The notes: generated by a model not told the origin, from the sequence alone. 10,147 nucleotides of DNA from Clostridia bacterium (GCA_021205485.1 JAJPXK010000118.1:2159-12305); one strand, 5' to 3'. Positions 1 to 6,859 are shown, counted from the stretch's first letter. Numbers and translations are program-made.

Positions 1-1024
1 GTTCAGCTACGCACTTTACATTCATCGCCGCAAGATTTTTTACTATGGCCTCTATGCGGTCGCATTCCTGTCCCCTGATGTGTTCGATGCCGCATATGTG
101 CGTAGGTTTTGAAAAATAGGGCGCGATGGCCGCCATGGTAAGGGCCTGGTCTGAAAAGGCGGACATATCTATCTCGCCGCCGTCGAAGCCATCCTTCATA
201 AGGCGGATAAATTGGCCGTCGCCCTGCATGCTGTGAGGCAGAACGCCCTTTACCGAAATATCCGTTCCTAATATCCTGTTAGCGGCGTAAAAATAGCAGG
301 CTGCCGAAAGGTCGGGCTCGATATCGTATTTTTTGCCCTTGTAGACGCCCTCGGCAATATACGAAGCGCCGTCGAAAGAGGTATTTACGCCGAAAGACCA
401 CATCATATCCAGCGTCATATTCACATAGTTCATGCCGTGGCTGCCGCGCGGGGTGATTTTAACCGTTTTACCCGTACAGGGCGCCGCCATAAGAACGGCG
501 GATAAAAACTGGCTGCTTTTAGATACGTCCACCTTAATTTCTTCGGGAAGTTTTCTCGTACCTGCGACAATAAAGGGGAAACAGCCCTCTTTTTCTAAAA
601 ATTCAAACTTTACCCCCGCGTCTTCAAGCGCTGAGATCAAGGGGGCGATAGGGCGGGACTTCATCTGCTGCGAACTTGTCACGGTATACGTTCCGTCAGA
701 AAACGCGAGAAGGGCTGTGATAAATCTCGCCGCGGTGCCTGCACTGCCGACGTAAACTTCGCCCCGCTTTACGGGCAAAACCCCGCCGGAGCCGTTTATT
801 TTTACCGTGTCGCCGTCAACTTCCGTCCTGACGCCTAAGCTGTCGATACAGTTTAAAAAGGTAGAGCAGTCGTCAGACATCTGAGCCCCGTAAAGGGTAG
901 AATCGCCCTCGGCCAGAGCCGCAAGCAAAAGCGCCCGCGCGGTAATGCTTTTAGACCCCGGGACCGAGACTGTCTGTTTATTGTTTTTGATTTTACCGTA
1001 AATATTTTTAACGGCGTAATCCAT
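1..1024 (-). CDS. aroA: 3-phosphoshikimate 1-carboxyvinyltransferase (EPSP synthase), 3' end cut by the window
   Basis: This cytoplasmic enzyme transfers the enolpyruvyl group of phosphoenolpyruvate to shikimate-3-phosphate, the sixth step of the shikimate pathway to chorismate. I translated 341 codons from ATG 1024-1022; the family is usually about 420-430 residues, so roughly 80 C-terminal residues lie outside the window. Visible motifs are PGSKSITAR near residues 22-30 (substrate-binding Lys25 and Arg30), GSAGTAARF at 93-101, the MKSRPI segment, SSQFLSAVLMAAP, and EPDLSAACYF with the probable catalytic base Asp238. The motif usually written RxKE[ST]DR reads RGQECDR (317-323): Glu320 is kept and the preceding Lys is Gln. 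Actinobacterial enzymes have His there, so this is variation and not damage. The position of E. coli Pro101 is Phe. A GGGGGT Shine-Dalgarno lies about 5 bases before the ATG. The gene follows trhP by 103 bases in the same direction. Confidence in the family is very high. Confidence 0.95.
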   Translation of the reverse strand, partial: MDYAVKNIYGKIKNNKQTVSVPGSKSITARALLLAALAEGDSTLYGAQMSDDCSTFLNCIDSLGVRTEVDGDTVKINGSGGVLPVKRGEVYVGSAGTAARFITALLAFSDGTYTVTSSQQMKSRPIAPLISALEDAGVKFEFLEKEGCFPFIVAGTRKLPEEIKVDVSKSSQFLSAVLMAAPCTGKTVKITPRGSHGMNYVNMTLDMMWSFGVNTSFDGASYIAEGVYKGKKYDIEPDLSAACYFYAANRILGTDISVKGVLPHSMQGDGQFIRLMKDGFDGGEIDMSAFSDQALTMAAIAPYFSKPTHICGIEHIRGQECDRIEAIVKNLAAMNVKCVAE

Positions 1025-1037
1025 AATTACCCCCGTA

Positions 1038-1081
1038 ATATGGCCGAATTATCACATATACAGATGTACATACGGCCATAT
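1038..1081 (-). promoter_or_regulatory. Inverted repeat around a possible extended -10 upstream of aroA
   Basis: Perfect 9-bp inverted arms, ATATGGCCG at 1038-1046 and CGGCCATAT at 1073-1081, flank a 26-base spacer in the aroA leader. On the minus strand the spacer holds TGTGATAAT (1056-1048), which fits an extended -10 element, though I see no good -35. A start of transcription near 1041 would fall inside the proximal arm, so the repeat could be an operator, or a long-stem hairpin if transcribed from trhP. Next to it, 1082-1098 is an AT-only near-palindrome. No regulator is identified. Confidence 0.4.
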
Positions 1082-1127
1082 AATTTTTAAAATTATGCCT
1101 TAAATGGCTCCCTGAACAGGGACGGCT

Positions 1128-2327
1128 TCAAGATATTCTGCGTCGGCGGAGGATATCGCCGCGAGAAAGAGCGTACGGGCACTCCACAAGATATTTTTCC
1201 TGCACTCTCTTGCAATCAGAAACCGCCTCGCCGTTAGAGTCAAAAACTCTGCCTACGGTAAAGCTTTTGCCGAAGTTCTGCGTAGGCGAAAGCACTTCCA
1301 GCTCGTCTCCCGCGAAAAATCTGCCCCTCATTTCCACCTGCGCGAAGCCGTCTTTAAAGCCTAAGACGTTGCCAATATATTCGCAGTCGCCCTTCGCCTG
1401 GCTGTCGGAATAGTTGACGGTTCCGCTGTTTTTGCCTAAGGCGTACGCCGTAGTGTAATCGCGGTGCGCCGCCGCGCCAAGTTCCTTTTCAACTGCGTCG
1501 GTGTAGCCGAAGTCCATACACCTGCGGTAGGCGTTTATTACGGTCGCAAGGTAATATTCGCTCTTCATCCGCCCCTCAATTTTAAAGGAGCACACGCCCG
1601 CTTGCTGCATTTCGGCGAGGTATGCGGACATATTGAGATCCTTTGAATTGAGGATATACGCCCCTCTTTCATCCTCGCACAGTTCAAGTTCGCCGCTGTC
1701 GCTTAAAGCGTCGCGCTTTCGTATAGTGTATTGCCAGCGGCAGGGCTGAGCGCAAGCCCCGCGGTTAGACGAACGGTTTGCAAGGTAGTCAGAAAGCAGG
1801 CACCTGCCCGAATAGGATATGCACATAGCCCCGTGTACGAACGCCTCAAGCTGCATATCGGGAACAAAGGAATGAATTTCGGCTATTTCTTCAAGAGACA
1901 ACTCGCGGGCGAGCACGCAACGCTTAGCCCCCTGCTCCTGCCAGAACTTTACCGAATATTTATTGGTAATATTGGCCTGCGTGGATATATGAATATCCAG
2001 CCGAGGGGCGGCTTTCGCGGCGATGTACACCGCCCCGGGGTCAGAAATTATGGCCCCGTCAACGCCTATTCCCTCTAAAAAAACAAAGTAATCTTCAAGC
2101 TCGCAAAAATCGTAATTGCGGGCGAATATGTTGGCCGTAACATATAACTTTTTATCGTAAGAATGAGCGTACTCTGCCGCTTTGGTCATCTCTTCGCGCG
2201 AAAAATTATCGGCAAACGAACGGAGGGAAAAATTTTTGCCGCCCGCGTACGCCGCATCGGCCCCGAAATACAACGCCGTTTTAAGTTTTGAAAAATTGCC
2301 CGCAGGGGCAAGAAGTTCAACGTTCAT
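1128..2327 (-). CDS. trhP: U32 peptidase-family protein, TrhP-type tRNA wobble uridine (U34) hydroxylation enzyme
   Basis: Members of this family (E. coli YegQ/TrhP, B. subtilis YrrN/YrrO) form 5-hydroxyuridine at position 34 of certain tRNAs, using prephenate and an iron-sulfur cluster. The 399-residue product opens with the typical MNVELLAPAGN. It carries the U32 signature EAFVHGAMCISYSGRCLLS at 161-179, followed by RGACAQPCRW at 189-198. Cys169, Cys176, Cys192 and Cys196 are the likely cluster ligands. The region from about 313 to the end, with GDCEYIGNV and LSRGDILRR, matches the family's C-terminal beta-barrel domain, so the protein looks complete and of the YrrO/YegQ size class. RlhA, which acts on 23S rRNA, is much longer and less likely. 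The start is supported by AAGG about 6 bases upstream. A terminator after mgtE isolates it from the upstream gene; aroA follows. Despite the family name, protease activity is not expected here. The TrhP assignment also rests on trmR lying nearby. Confidence 0.88.
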   Translation of the reverse strand: MNVELLAPAGNFSKLKTALYFGADAAYAGGKNFSLRSFADNFSREEMTKAAEYAHSYDKKLYVTANIFARNYDFCELEDYFVFLEGIGVDGAIISDPGAVYIAAKAAPRLDIHISTQANITNKYSVKFWQEQGAKRCVLARELSLEEIAEIHSFVPDMQLEAFVHGAMCISYSGRCLLSDYLANRSSNRGACAQPCRWQYTIRKRDALSDSGELELCEDERGAYILNSKDLNMSAYLAEMQQAGVCSFKIEGRMKSEYYLATVINAYRRCMDFGYTDAVEKELGAAAHRDYTTAYALGKNSGTVNYSDSQAKGDCEYIGNVLGFKDGFAQVEMRGRFFAGDELEVLSPTQNFGKSFTVGRVFDSNGEAVSDCKRVQEKYLVECPYALSRGDILRRRRIS

Positions 2328-2346
2328 ATGATACCTTAACGCTTAT

Positions 2347-2375
2347 ATCCTACCATATTTTGTTAAAAATTGCAA
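2347..2375 (-). promoter_or_regulatory. Weak candidate promoter for trhP
   Basis: On the minus strand TTGCAA (2375-2370) and TAGGAT (2352-2347) are 17 bases apart, each matching four of six consensus bases. The stretch 2328-2414 is AT-rich and lies between the mgtE terminator and the trhP start, so a promoter is expected here. This pair would leave a leader of only about 13 bases, so another start site in the same AT-rich stretch is quite possible. Confidence 0.25.
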
Positions 2376-2414
2376 TATGTTAATTACTCATTTTATATTA
2401 TTTGTCCGTCATAG

Positions 2415-2447
2415 AAAATTCCCCTGCCGCAATATAAGCGGCAGGGG
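2415..2447 (-). terminator. Intrinsic terminator of mgtE
   Basis: A perfect 10-bp GC-rich stem, CCCCTGCCGC at 2421-2430 pairing with GCGGCAGGGG at 2438-2447, closes a 7-base loop. Read on the minus strand it is followed by AATTTTC (2420-2414). It begins 9 bases after the mgtE stop codon and separates mgtE from trhP. Confidence 0.88.
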
Positions 2448-2455
2448 TCGCGATA

Positions 2456-3820
2456 CTAAATCACATTCAGAATAAAAAGCCAGGCAAGGCCGTAATATAC
2501 CACCACGGCGACAAGGTCGTTTACGGTAGTAATAAGCGGGCCCGACGCTACAGCGGGATCTATTTTAATCTTTTTAAAAAACAGCGGTATCAATGTACCC
2601 GTAAGGCTGGAAATCGTCATCGCAATCAGCATTGCCGCCCCTATGCACGCCGATACCATAAACGCCGCGCCTGCCGCGTTGGATATGCACAAAAAGCCGC
2701 CTATTACAACAAAAGAGCCTACGCCGAGCAAAAGCCCGTTGGTAAAGCCTACGCTGACCTCTTTGCCTAAAAGTTTAAGGGTCCGCCTGCCCTTAAGGTC
2801 TTCGTCGGTAAGCACCCTTATGGTGACAGCCAGCGACTGCGTGCCGACGTTGCCCGACATATCTAGAATGAGCGACTGGAAAGACACTATAAACGGCAGG
2901 CCGGCTATCACTTCTTCAAACACGCTTACAACCATAGAAACAAGAAGCCCTAAAACAAGCAGAACAAGCAGCCATGGCAACCTCTTTATAATAGATCGCT
3001 TTACCGGCTCGTTGAGTTCTTCCTCCGCGGCGAGGCCTGCAAGTTTGGCGTAGTCTTCGCCTAACGCCTCGTCTACGGCCTCTACAAGGTCGCCAGCCGT
3101 AATTACGCCTATTATCGCCTCGTTTTTGTCAAGAACGGGTATGGAATCCTCGCCGTAGTCCTTTAACCTTTCGATGCAGTCAGAAATTTCTTCGTCGGCG
3201 TAGACCGAGGGATAGGACGACATAATTATGTCATCCAACGGCGTACCCTCGCGGGCGACTATAAGGTCGCGTAAATTTATCGCGCCGCAGTAAGTTCCGC
3301 CGCCGTCCTTTACGTAGACGGTGGATACATTGTCGTTTTCCGCCGCCTGCTCCACCATGCTCTTCATCGCCTGCTTTATTGTCATATCTCTGCCGACGAC
3401 AATAAAATTTGTGGTCATATGGCTGCCGACTAAAGACTCGTCGTAAGAGGCGATAAGATTGATATCTTCGACGGCGTCGTTGTCCATAAGCCCGATAAGC
3501 TCGTTCCTTGTCTCCTCTTCCAGGTTGTCAAGCACGTCAACGGCGTCATCCGCATCCATAGATTCGATAATGTCGGCGGCGCGGGCCCTGTCCATTTTGC
3601 CAAGGTAGTCCTCGGCGTTTTCTATATAGCTGTATAAGTCAGACAGCTCGTCGGGGGACAGGACTCTCTCAATTTTTGTGCGGGTCGCTTCATCCAGTTC
3701 AGGGTAGACCGCCGCGACGTCGGCAAGGTGGTAGTCAGAAAGTTTTTCGGCAAACTCGCCGTCGGGGATATTTTCTTTAAGCAGTAAAAGCAGTTGTTCG
3801 TTTATTTCTTCTTCCATCAT
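2456..3820 (-). CDS. mgtE: Magnesium transporter MgtE
   Basis: MgtE is a homodimeric inner-membrane Mg2+ channel whose cytosolic domains bind Mg2+ and close the pore when internal Mg2+ is high. The 454-residue product has the full architecture: an acidic helical N domain (about 1-130, with repeated ADIIESMDADDAV-like segments), two CBS domains (about 131-190 and 197-255), a connecting helix, and five hydrophobic segments from about 282 to 454. Pore hallmarks are MSGNVGTQS (321-329) and ASGPLITTVNDLVA (425-438); Asp435 corresponds to the ion-selecting Asp of the family. GGAGG lies 5 bases before the first ATG and 8 before the second, in-frame ATG (residue 2), so either may be used. The gene is a single transcription unit, with its own promoter at 3848-3876 and terminator at 2415-2447. 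The leader is only about 20 bases, too short for the M-box riboswitch seen before some Mg2+ transporter genes. Confidence 0.96.
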   Translation of the reverse strand: MMEEEINEQLLLLLKENIPDGEFAEKLSDYHLADVAAVYPELDEATRTKIERVLSPDELSDLYSYIENAEDYLGKMDRARAADIIESMDADDAVDVLDNLEEETRNELIGLMDNDAVEDINLIASYDESLVGSHMTTNFIVVGRDMTIKQAMKSMVEQAAENDNVSTVYVKDGGGTYCGAINLRDLIVAREGTPLDDIIMSSYPSVYADEEISDCIERLKDYGEDSIPVLDKNEAIIGVITAGDLVEAVDEALGEDYAKLAGLAAEEELNEPVKRSIIKRLPWLLVLLVLGLLVSMVVSVFEEVIAGLPFIVSFQSLILDMSGNVGTQSLAVTIRVLTDEDLKGRRTLKLLGKEVSVGFTNGLLLGVGSFVVIGGFLCISNAAGAAFMVSACIGAAMLIAMTISSLTGTLIPLFFKKIKIDPAVASGPLITTVNDLVAVVVYYGLAWLFILNVI

Positions 3821-3847
3821 TATCTCCTCCGCATGTCCTTCCCGCTA

Positions 3848-3876
3848 ATTATAAAGCCATTGCCCGCAAAAGGCAA
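3848..3876 (-). promoter_or_regulatory. Sigma-A-type promoter of mgtE
   Basis: On the minus strand the -35 TTGCCT (3876-3871, four of six matches) and a perfect -10 TATAAT (3853-3848) are separated by exactly 17 bases. Transcription would start near 3841, giving a leader of about 20 bases that contains the GGAGGA ribosome site just before the mgtE ATG. It lies directly downstream of the terminator at 3900-3927, which makes mgtE independent of the genes before it. Confidence 0.75.
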
Positions 3877-3899
3877 CCCTAAAAATGATAAAAAAATGT

Positions 3900-3927
3900 A
3901 AAAAAGATTCCCGAAGGAAACTTTTTT
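3900..3927 (-). terminator. Bidirectional intrinsic terminator with a UUCG loop
   Basis: On the minus strand AAAAAAGTTTCC is followed by a TTCG loop and GGAATCTTTTTT. The TTCC/GGAA stem is closed by C-G around UUCG, an unusually stable tetraloop. One T-T mismatch then interrupts it before G-C and six A-T pairs. Six T follow on the transcript, and the mirror-image A run makes it usable from the plus strand too. It ends transcription from trmR, about 180 bases past that gene's stop codon, just before the mgtE promoter. Confidence 0.85.
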
Positions 3928-3945
3928 GAAAAATGCCTTAATTTG

Positions 3946-4113
3946 GAACGGAGCTTGACAATGTATTGCAAAGTTTATGGCGTTGAAACCAGCGACCAAA
4001 AAATTATCAGAAACGAGCAAGACAAGGAAAGCGAGTACCGACTGAAGGGAGCTTACTTAAAGGTAAGTGACCGAAGCAGAACGGAGCCTGACAAAGTATT
4101 GCGAAGTTTATGG
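3946..4113. repeat. Gene-free block bounded by a 35-bp direct repeat
   Basis: Copies at 3946-3980 and 4079-4113 match at 32 of 35 bases (both begin GAACGGAGC and end AAGTTTATGG), 133 bases apart. The second copy overlaps the trmR stop codon and last codon. A third, degenerate partial copy may begin near 3989 (CAGAAACGAGCAAGACAAGG). Inside lies a small hairpin, CTTAC / GTAAG at about 4052-4067. The 287 bases between mgtE and trmR hold this block, the terminator at 3900-3927 and the mgtE promoter, and I see no credible gene there. It may be an interspersed intergenic repeat or a remnant of a local duplication. Confidence 0.6.
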
Positions 4114-4797
4114 TAATTTTTTAATGGACAGAGCGATGCCGTCGCCGATATCCACAATAGTTGTAGATAGCTCGTCGTCGGATATGGCCGCGTCGATATA
4201 TTCCTGAATGTGGCGGATAAGGGCCGCCCGCTTTTTAGGAGGCTGCTCCTCGCCCGTAATCCAGCCGTAAAGCAAAACGTCGTCGGCCGCCAATACACCG
4301 CCTTTTTTCAACAATTTTTTTAAAGTCGGAAGGTACTTTACGTACTGCACCTTGGCGCTGTCCATAAAAATAAAGTCGAAACTTTCTTCAGGGAGATACT
4401 CTATCTCTTCGCCTGCGTCGCCTGAAATCTGAACGACCCTGCCTTCCATATTTGCCCAGCCAAAATTTTCCCGCGCCTCGTAAAAGAACGTCTCGTTTTT
4501 TTCAACGGTGGTAAGCGACGCGTCGGGGCAAGAATCAAGCAGACATATGCCCGATATACCGATTCCCGTGCCCAGCTCCAGAATGTTTTTTGCGTTTTTT
4601 ATACGCGCTAAATTGCATATGAAATTGAGCGTTTCGTCGCAGGCAGTAGGAATTTCCCGCTCGTTTGCATATATACGCAATTTTTCTATCTGCTGTGAAA
4701 TATGGCTGTCAGTACATTTATATTTATTGAATTGCGCCGTGCGCGTCTTCCTCTCCCCGCATTGCGTGTTGTTGTGAGCGTAATTATATTCTGACAT
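4108..4797 (-). CDS. trmR: TrmR-like O-methyltransferase (tRNA 5-hydroxyuridine methyltransferase)
   Basis: This is a SAM-dependent class I methyltransferase of the family-3 O-methyltransferase type. The B. subtilis member TrmR (YrrM) converts 5-hydroxyuridine at tRNA position 34 to 5-methoxyuridine, the step after TrhP. Visible features are the SAM-binding motif ILELGTGIGISG (72-83), TVEKNE (97-102) for the ribose-binding acidic residue, FDFIFMDSAK (140-149), GGVLAADDVLLYG (166-178) and the C-terminal GDGIALSIKK. Asp146, Asp172 and residue 173 are the expected metal ligands; position 173 is Asp where relatives usually have Asn. I start at ATG 4797-4795 (229 residues, within the family range). 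A TTG four codons upstream is in frame but has no better ribosome site; the nearest purines are a weak TTGGTAA. trhP lies further downstream, with mgtE in between. Other O-methyltransferase substrates cannot be excluded, but trhP nearby favours the tRNA role. Confidence 0.8.
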   Translation of the reverse strand: MSEYNYAHNNTQCGERKTRTAQFNKYKCTDSHISQQIEKLRIYANEREIPTACDETLNFICNLARIKNAKNILELGTGIGISGICLLDSCPDASLTTVEKNETFFYEARENFGWANMEGRVVQISGDAGEEIEYLPEESFDFIFMDSAKVQYVKYLPTLKKLLKKGGVLAADDVLLYGWITGEEQPPKKRAALIRHIQEYIDAAISDDELSTTIVDIGDGIALSIKKLP

Positions 4798-4830
4798 AAT
4801 TATTACCAATTTTAATATGGTGAAAATAAT

Positions 4831-4885
4831 CCCCTCATCCGACCCTACGGGCCACCTTCACCCCTTAGGGGTAAGGCAAGGGGTG
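4831..4885. repeat. Small hairpin-rich intergenic element (likely interspersed repeat)
   Basis: The stretch CCCCTCATCCGACCCTACGG onward contains nested inverted repeats. CACCCCTT (4859-4866) pairs with AAGGGGTG (4878-4885), ACCCCT/AGGGGT pairs at 4860-4872, and GACCC-TAC-GGGCC lies at 4841-4853. The composition and hairpin pattern resemble short intergenic repeats that I recall as multicopy in clostridial genomes, but only one copy is in this window. No T run follows in either direction, so it is not a classic terminator. It sits between rnj and trmR and could slow or stabilise the shared transcript. Confidence 0.5.
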
Positions 4886-4918
4886 TTTACTGTGTTACGC
4901 GATGAATATTCGCAAAAA

Positions 4919-6784
4919 TCAAAGTTCTACCACTACGGGAACAATCATAGGGGACTGTTTGGTCTTTTTGTAGAGATAATTTTTAAGCGTGCGTTTTATG
5001 GCTCTTTTAAGCTCGTCTACGCTGCCTACCCTTAAATCGTAGCCTTCTATGGCGTTTTTAATGACCGTTTTAAGCTCTTCGCTGTAGTCTTTGTGAAAAC
5101 CGAAGATAAATCCCCTGCTGTTTATAGCAGGCTCGCCTATGACCTCTCCGCCCGAAACCACTACCGAGACAATAAACAGCCCGTCGGCGGCAAGCTGACG
5201 CCTGTCCGCCATTACCGTGCTCGCCTTTTCGTCCTCTATGCCGTCGCCGTCGATAAGCCTCGCCCCCGCGGGCACTTTATCCGTCCGCTTAAGCGTCTGC
5301 GAGGTCAAAAGAACGCTGTCGCCGATGTCGGGAACAAATATATTGCTCGGCTTCATGCCAAGCTGTTCGGCAAGCTCGGCGTGTTTTTTCAAGTGGCGGT
5401 ACTCGCCGTGTACGGGTATAAAAAACTTAGGCTTTAAAAGCCTGTGCATAATTTTATGCTCTTCGCGGCAGGCGTGGCCGGATACATGGATATTTTCAAG
5501 CTGTTCGTAGACTACCTCGGCGCCCTTGCGGTAAAGGTTGTTTATTACCCTGTAAACATCCCTCTCGTTGCCCGGAATAGGGTTGGCCGAGATTATTATC
5601 GTGTCGTTTTCGCCTACCGTAACCGACGGGTTGTCGCCGTTTGCCATACGCGTAAGGGCGCTCATAGGTTCGCCCTGGCTGCCTGTGGATACTATTACAA
5701 GCTCGCTGTCGGCGAGGTTTTTTGTGCGGGATATATCCAGAAGAACGCCTTCGGGGATATTGAGTTCGCCTAAAGCTTCGGCAGCCTCAACTACATTAAG
5801 CATGCTTCTGCCCGAAAGGGCCACCTTGCGTTTATATTTTACGGCGAGGTCCACTATCTGCTGAAGCCTGTGCACGTTAGAGGCGAAAGTGGCTATTATA
5901 AGGCGGCGCGAGGAGTTTTCGTTAAACAGCCTGTCTAGCGTGGTGCCTACCACCGTCTCGCTCATGGTATAGCCGGGGCGTTCTATGTTAGTGCTTTCGC
6001 CCATATACAAAAGCACGCCCTTTTCGCCTATGTCGGCTATGGTTTTTAAATCTATAGGCTCGCCCGCCACGGGGGTCAAGTCTATTTTAAAGTCTCCGCT
6101 GTGGAATATAACGCCCTGCGGAGTGGTGATGGCGAGGGCCAGAGCGCCCGCTATGGAATGGTTTACGTTTACAAAAAGGACGCTGAATATGCCTAAATTA
6201 ATGCGGTCGCCAGAGGACACGACAATCTCTTTGACGTCGTTTAAACGATGCTCGCGGAGCTTATTGTCAACAAGGGCCAGAGTGAGCTTTGTGCCTATTA
6301 CGGGGACGTTTATCTCCCTTAAAACATAGGGCACGCCGCCTATATGGTCTTCGTGGCCGTGAGTGAGAATCAGCCCCTTTATCTTGTGCTTGTTTGCGAC
6401 AAGATAGGATATGTCGGGCGCTACAAGGTCGATGCCCGGCAGTTCTTCCGACGGGAATATTATGCCCGCGTCTATTATTATTATGTCTTCGGCGTACTCT
6501 ATAACGGTCATATTTTTGCCGATTTCGCCTACGCCGCCGAGAAATGATATTTTAACCGATTTTTCCTTTTTTACCGTACGTTTTACCGCCGCCTGCGGTT
6601 TTGCCGCGGGCTTTTTGATCTGCGCCGTTTTGATTGTTACGGTCTTTTTGTTCGACGTCTTTTTTTGAGTGTTTGTGGACGCGTCTGTGTAATCGGATAT
6701 GTTTATAGGGGTGCCTTCCGAAGGCTTGTTCACCCTTTTTATTCTCAGTTTTTTAGTTGTCTTAGTCTTGTCTTTGTTTTCCAA
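4919..6784 (-). CDS. rnj: Ribonuclease J with a basic N-terminal extension
   Basis: RNase J is a metallo-beta-lactamase/beta-CASP ribonuclease with 5'-to-3' exonuclease and endonuclease activity, central to mRNA decay and rRNA processing in Firmicutes. In the 621-residue product the catalytic core begins near 77 (VKISFLGGVGEIGKNM). The two-zinc site is THGHEDH at 141-147 (His142, His144, Asp146, His147) with His209 and Asp231 (FHSGDFK). Beta-CASP motifs are FASNVHR (300-306), SGHA (435-438) and PVHGEYRHL (457-465). Residues 1-75 are a Lys/Thr/Pro-rich, probably disordered tail with 22 Lys/Arg against 6 Asp/Glu by hand count; B. subtilis RNase J1 (about 555 residues) lacks it. Translation must start at TTG 6784-6782: AAGGA lies 7 bases upstream, an in-frame TAA stop lies six codons upstream, and the first internal Met is residue 92, past the first catalytic-fold strand. 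The gene lies 91 bases after the acidic repeat protein gene. I cannot tell RNase J1 from J2. Confidence 0.96.
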   Translation of the reverse strand: MENKDKTKTTKKLRIKRVNKPSEGTPINISDYTDASTNTQKKTSNKKTVTIKTAQIKKPAAKPQAAVKRTVKKEKSVKISFLGGVGEIGKNMTVIEYAEDIIIIDAGIIFPSEELPGIDLVAPDISYLVANKHKIKGLILTHGHEDHIGGVPYVLREINVPVIGTKLTLALVDNKLREHRLNDVKEIVVSSGDRINLGIFSVLFVNVNHSIAGALALAITTPQGVIFHSGDFKIDLTPVAGEPIDLKTIADIGEKGVLLYMGESTNIERPGYTMSETVVGTTLDRLFNENSSRRLIIATFASNVHRLQQIVDLAVKYKRKVALSGRSMLNVVEAAEALGELNIPEGVLLDISRTKNLADSELVIVSTGSQGEPMSALTRMANGDNPSVTVGENDTIIISANPIPGNERDVYRVINNLYRKGAEVVYEQLENIHVSGHACREEHKIMHRLLKPKFFIPVHGEYRHLKKHAELAEQLGMKPSNIFVPDIGDSVLLTSQTLKRTDKVPAGARLIDGDGIEDEKASTVMADRRQLAADGLFIVSVVVSGGEVIGEPAINSRGFIFGFHKDYSEELKTVIKNAIEGYDLRVGSVDELKRAIKRTLKNYLYKKTKQSPMIVPVVVEL

Positions 6785-6833
6785 ATAAAATTCCTTACCT
6801 TATTATTATTGCCAGATTTCGGCGGACACTTTT

Positions 6834-6859
6834 ATGGGGGCTGAAAAATCAACCCCCAT
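6834..6859 (-). other. Hairpin between the acidic protein gene and rnj
   Basis: ATGGGGG (6834-6840) pairs with CCCCCAT (6853-6859), and after one mismatch TGA pairs with TCA around AAAA. The hairpin lies 17 bases past the upstream stop codon. No T run follows on the minus strand (AAAAGTG instead), so it may be a weak or factor-assisted terminator, or a transcript-stabilising or processing structure between two cotranscribed genes. I see no convincing promoter for rnj in 6785-6833. Confidence 0.5.

Noticed and set aside
432..755. Plus-strand 107-residue reading frame
   Set aside because: It is antisense to the aroA core, whose minus-strand translation shows clear EPSP synthase motifs, and it has no ribosome site or recognisable domain.
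3821..3876. M-box riboswitch upstream of mgtE
   Set aside because: The leader predicted from a strong promoter is only about 20 bases and shows no conserved M-box elements.
3820..4020. Minus-strand 66-residue reading frame between trmR and mgtE
   Set aside because: It runs through the terminator at 3900-3927, the mgtE promoter and the ribosome site, covers one copy of the direct repeat, and lacks its own ribosome site.
4053..4298. Minus-strand 81-residue reading frame overlapping the trmR end
   Set aside because: It is out of frame inside the well-supported trmR gene and shows no domain.
4795..4809. TTG start for trmR adding four residues
   Set aside because: The ATG four codons in is a stronger start, and the ribosome-site purines are weak for both. 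The longer start remains possible but is not preferred.
6834..6859. Hairpin as a classic intrinsic terminator
   Set aside because: The stem is good, but on the transcript it is followed by AAAAGTG and not a U run, so it was kept only as an unassigned hairpin.
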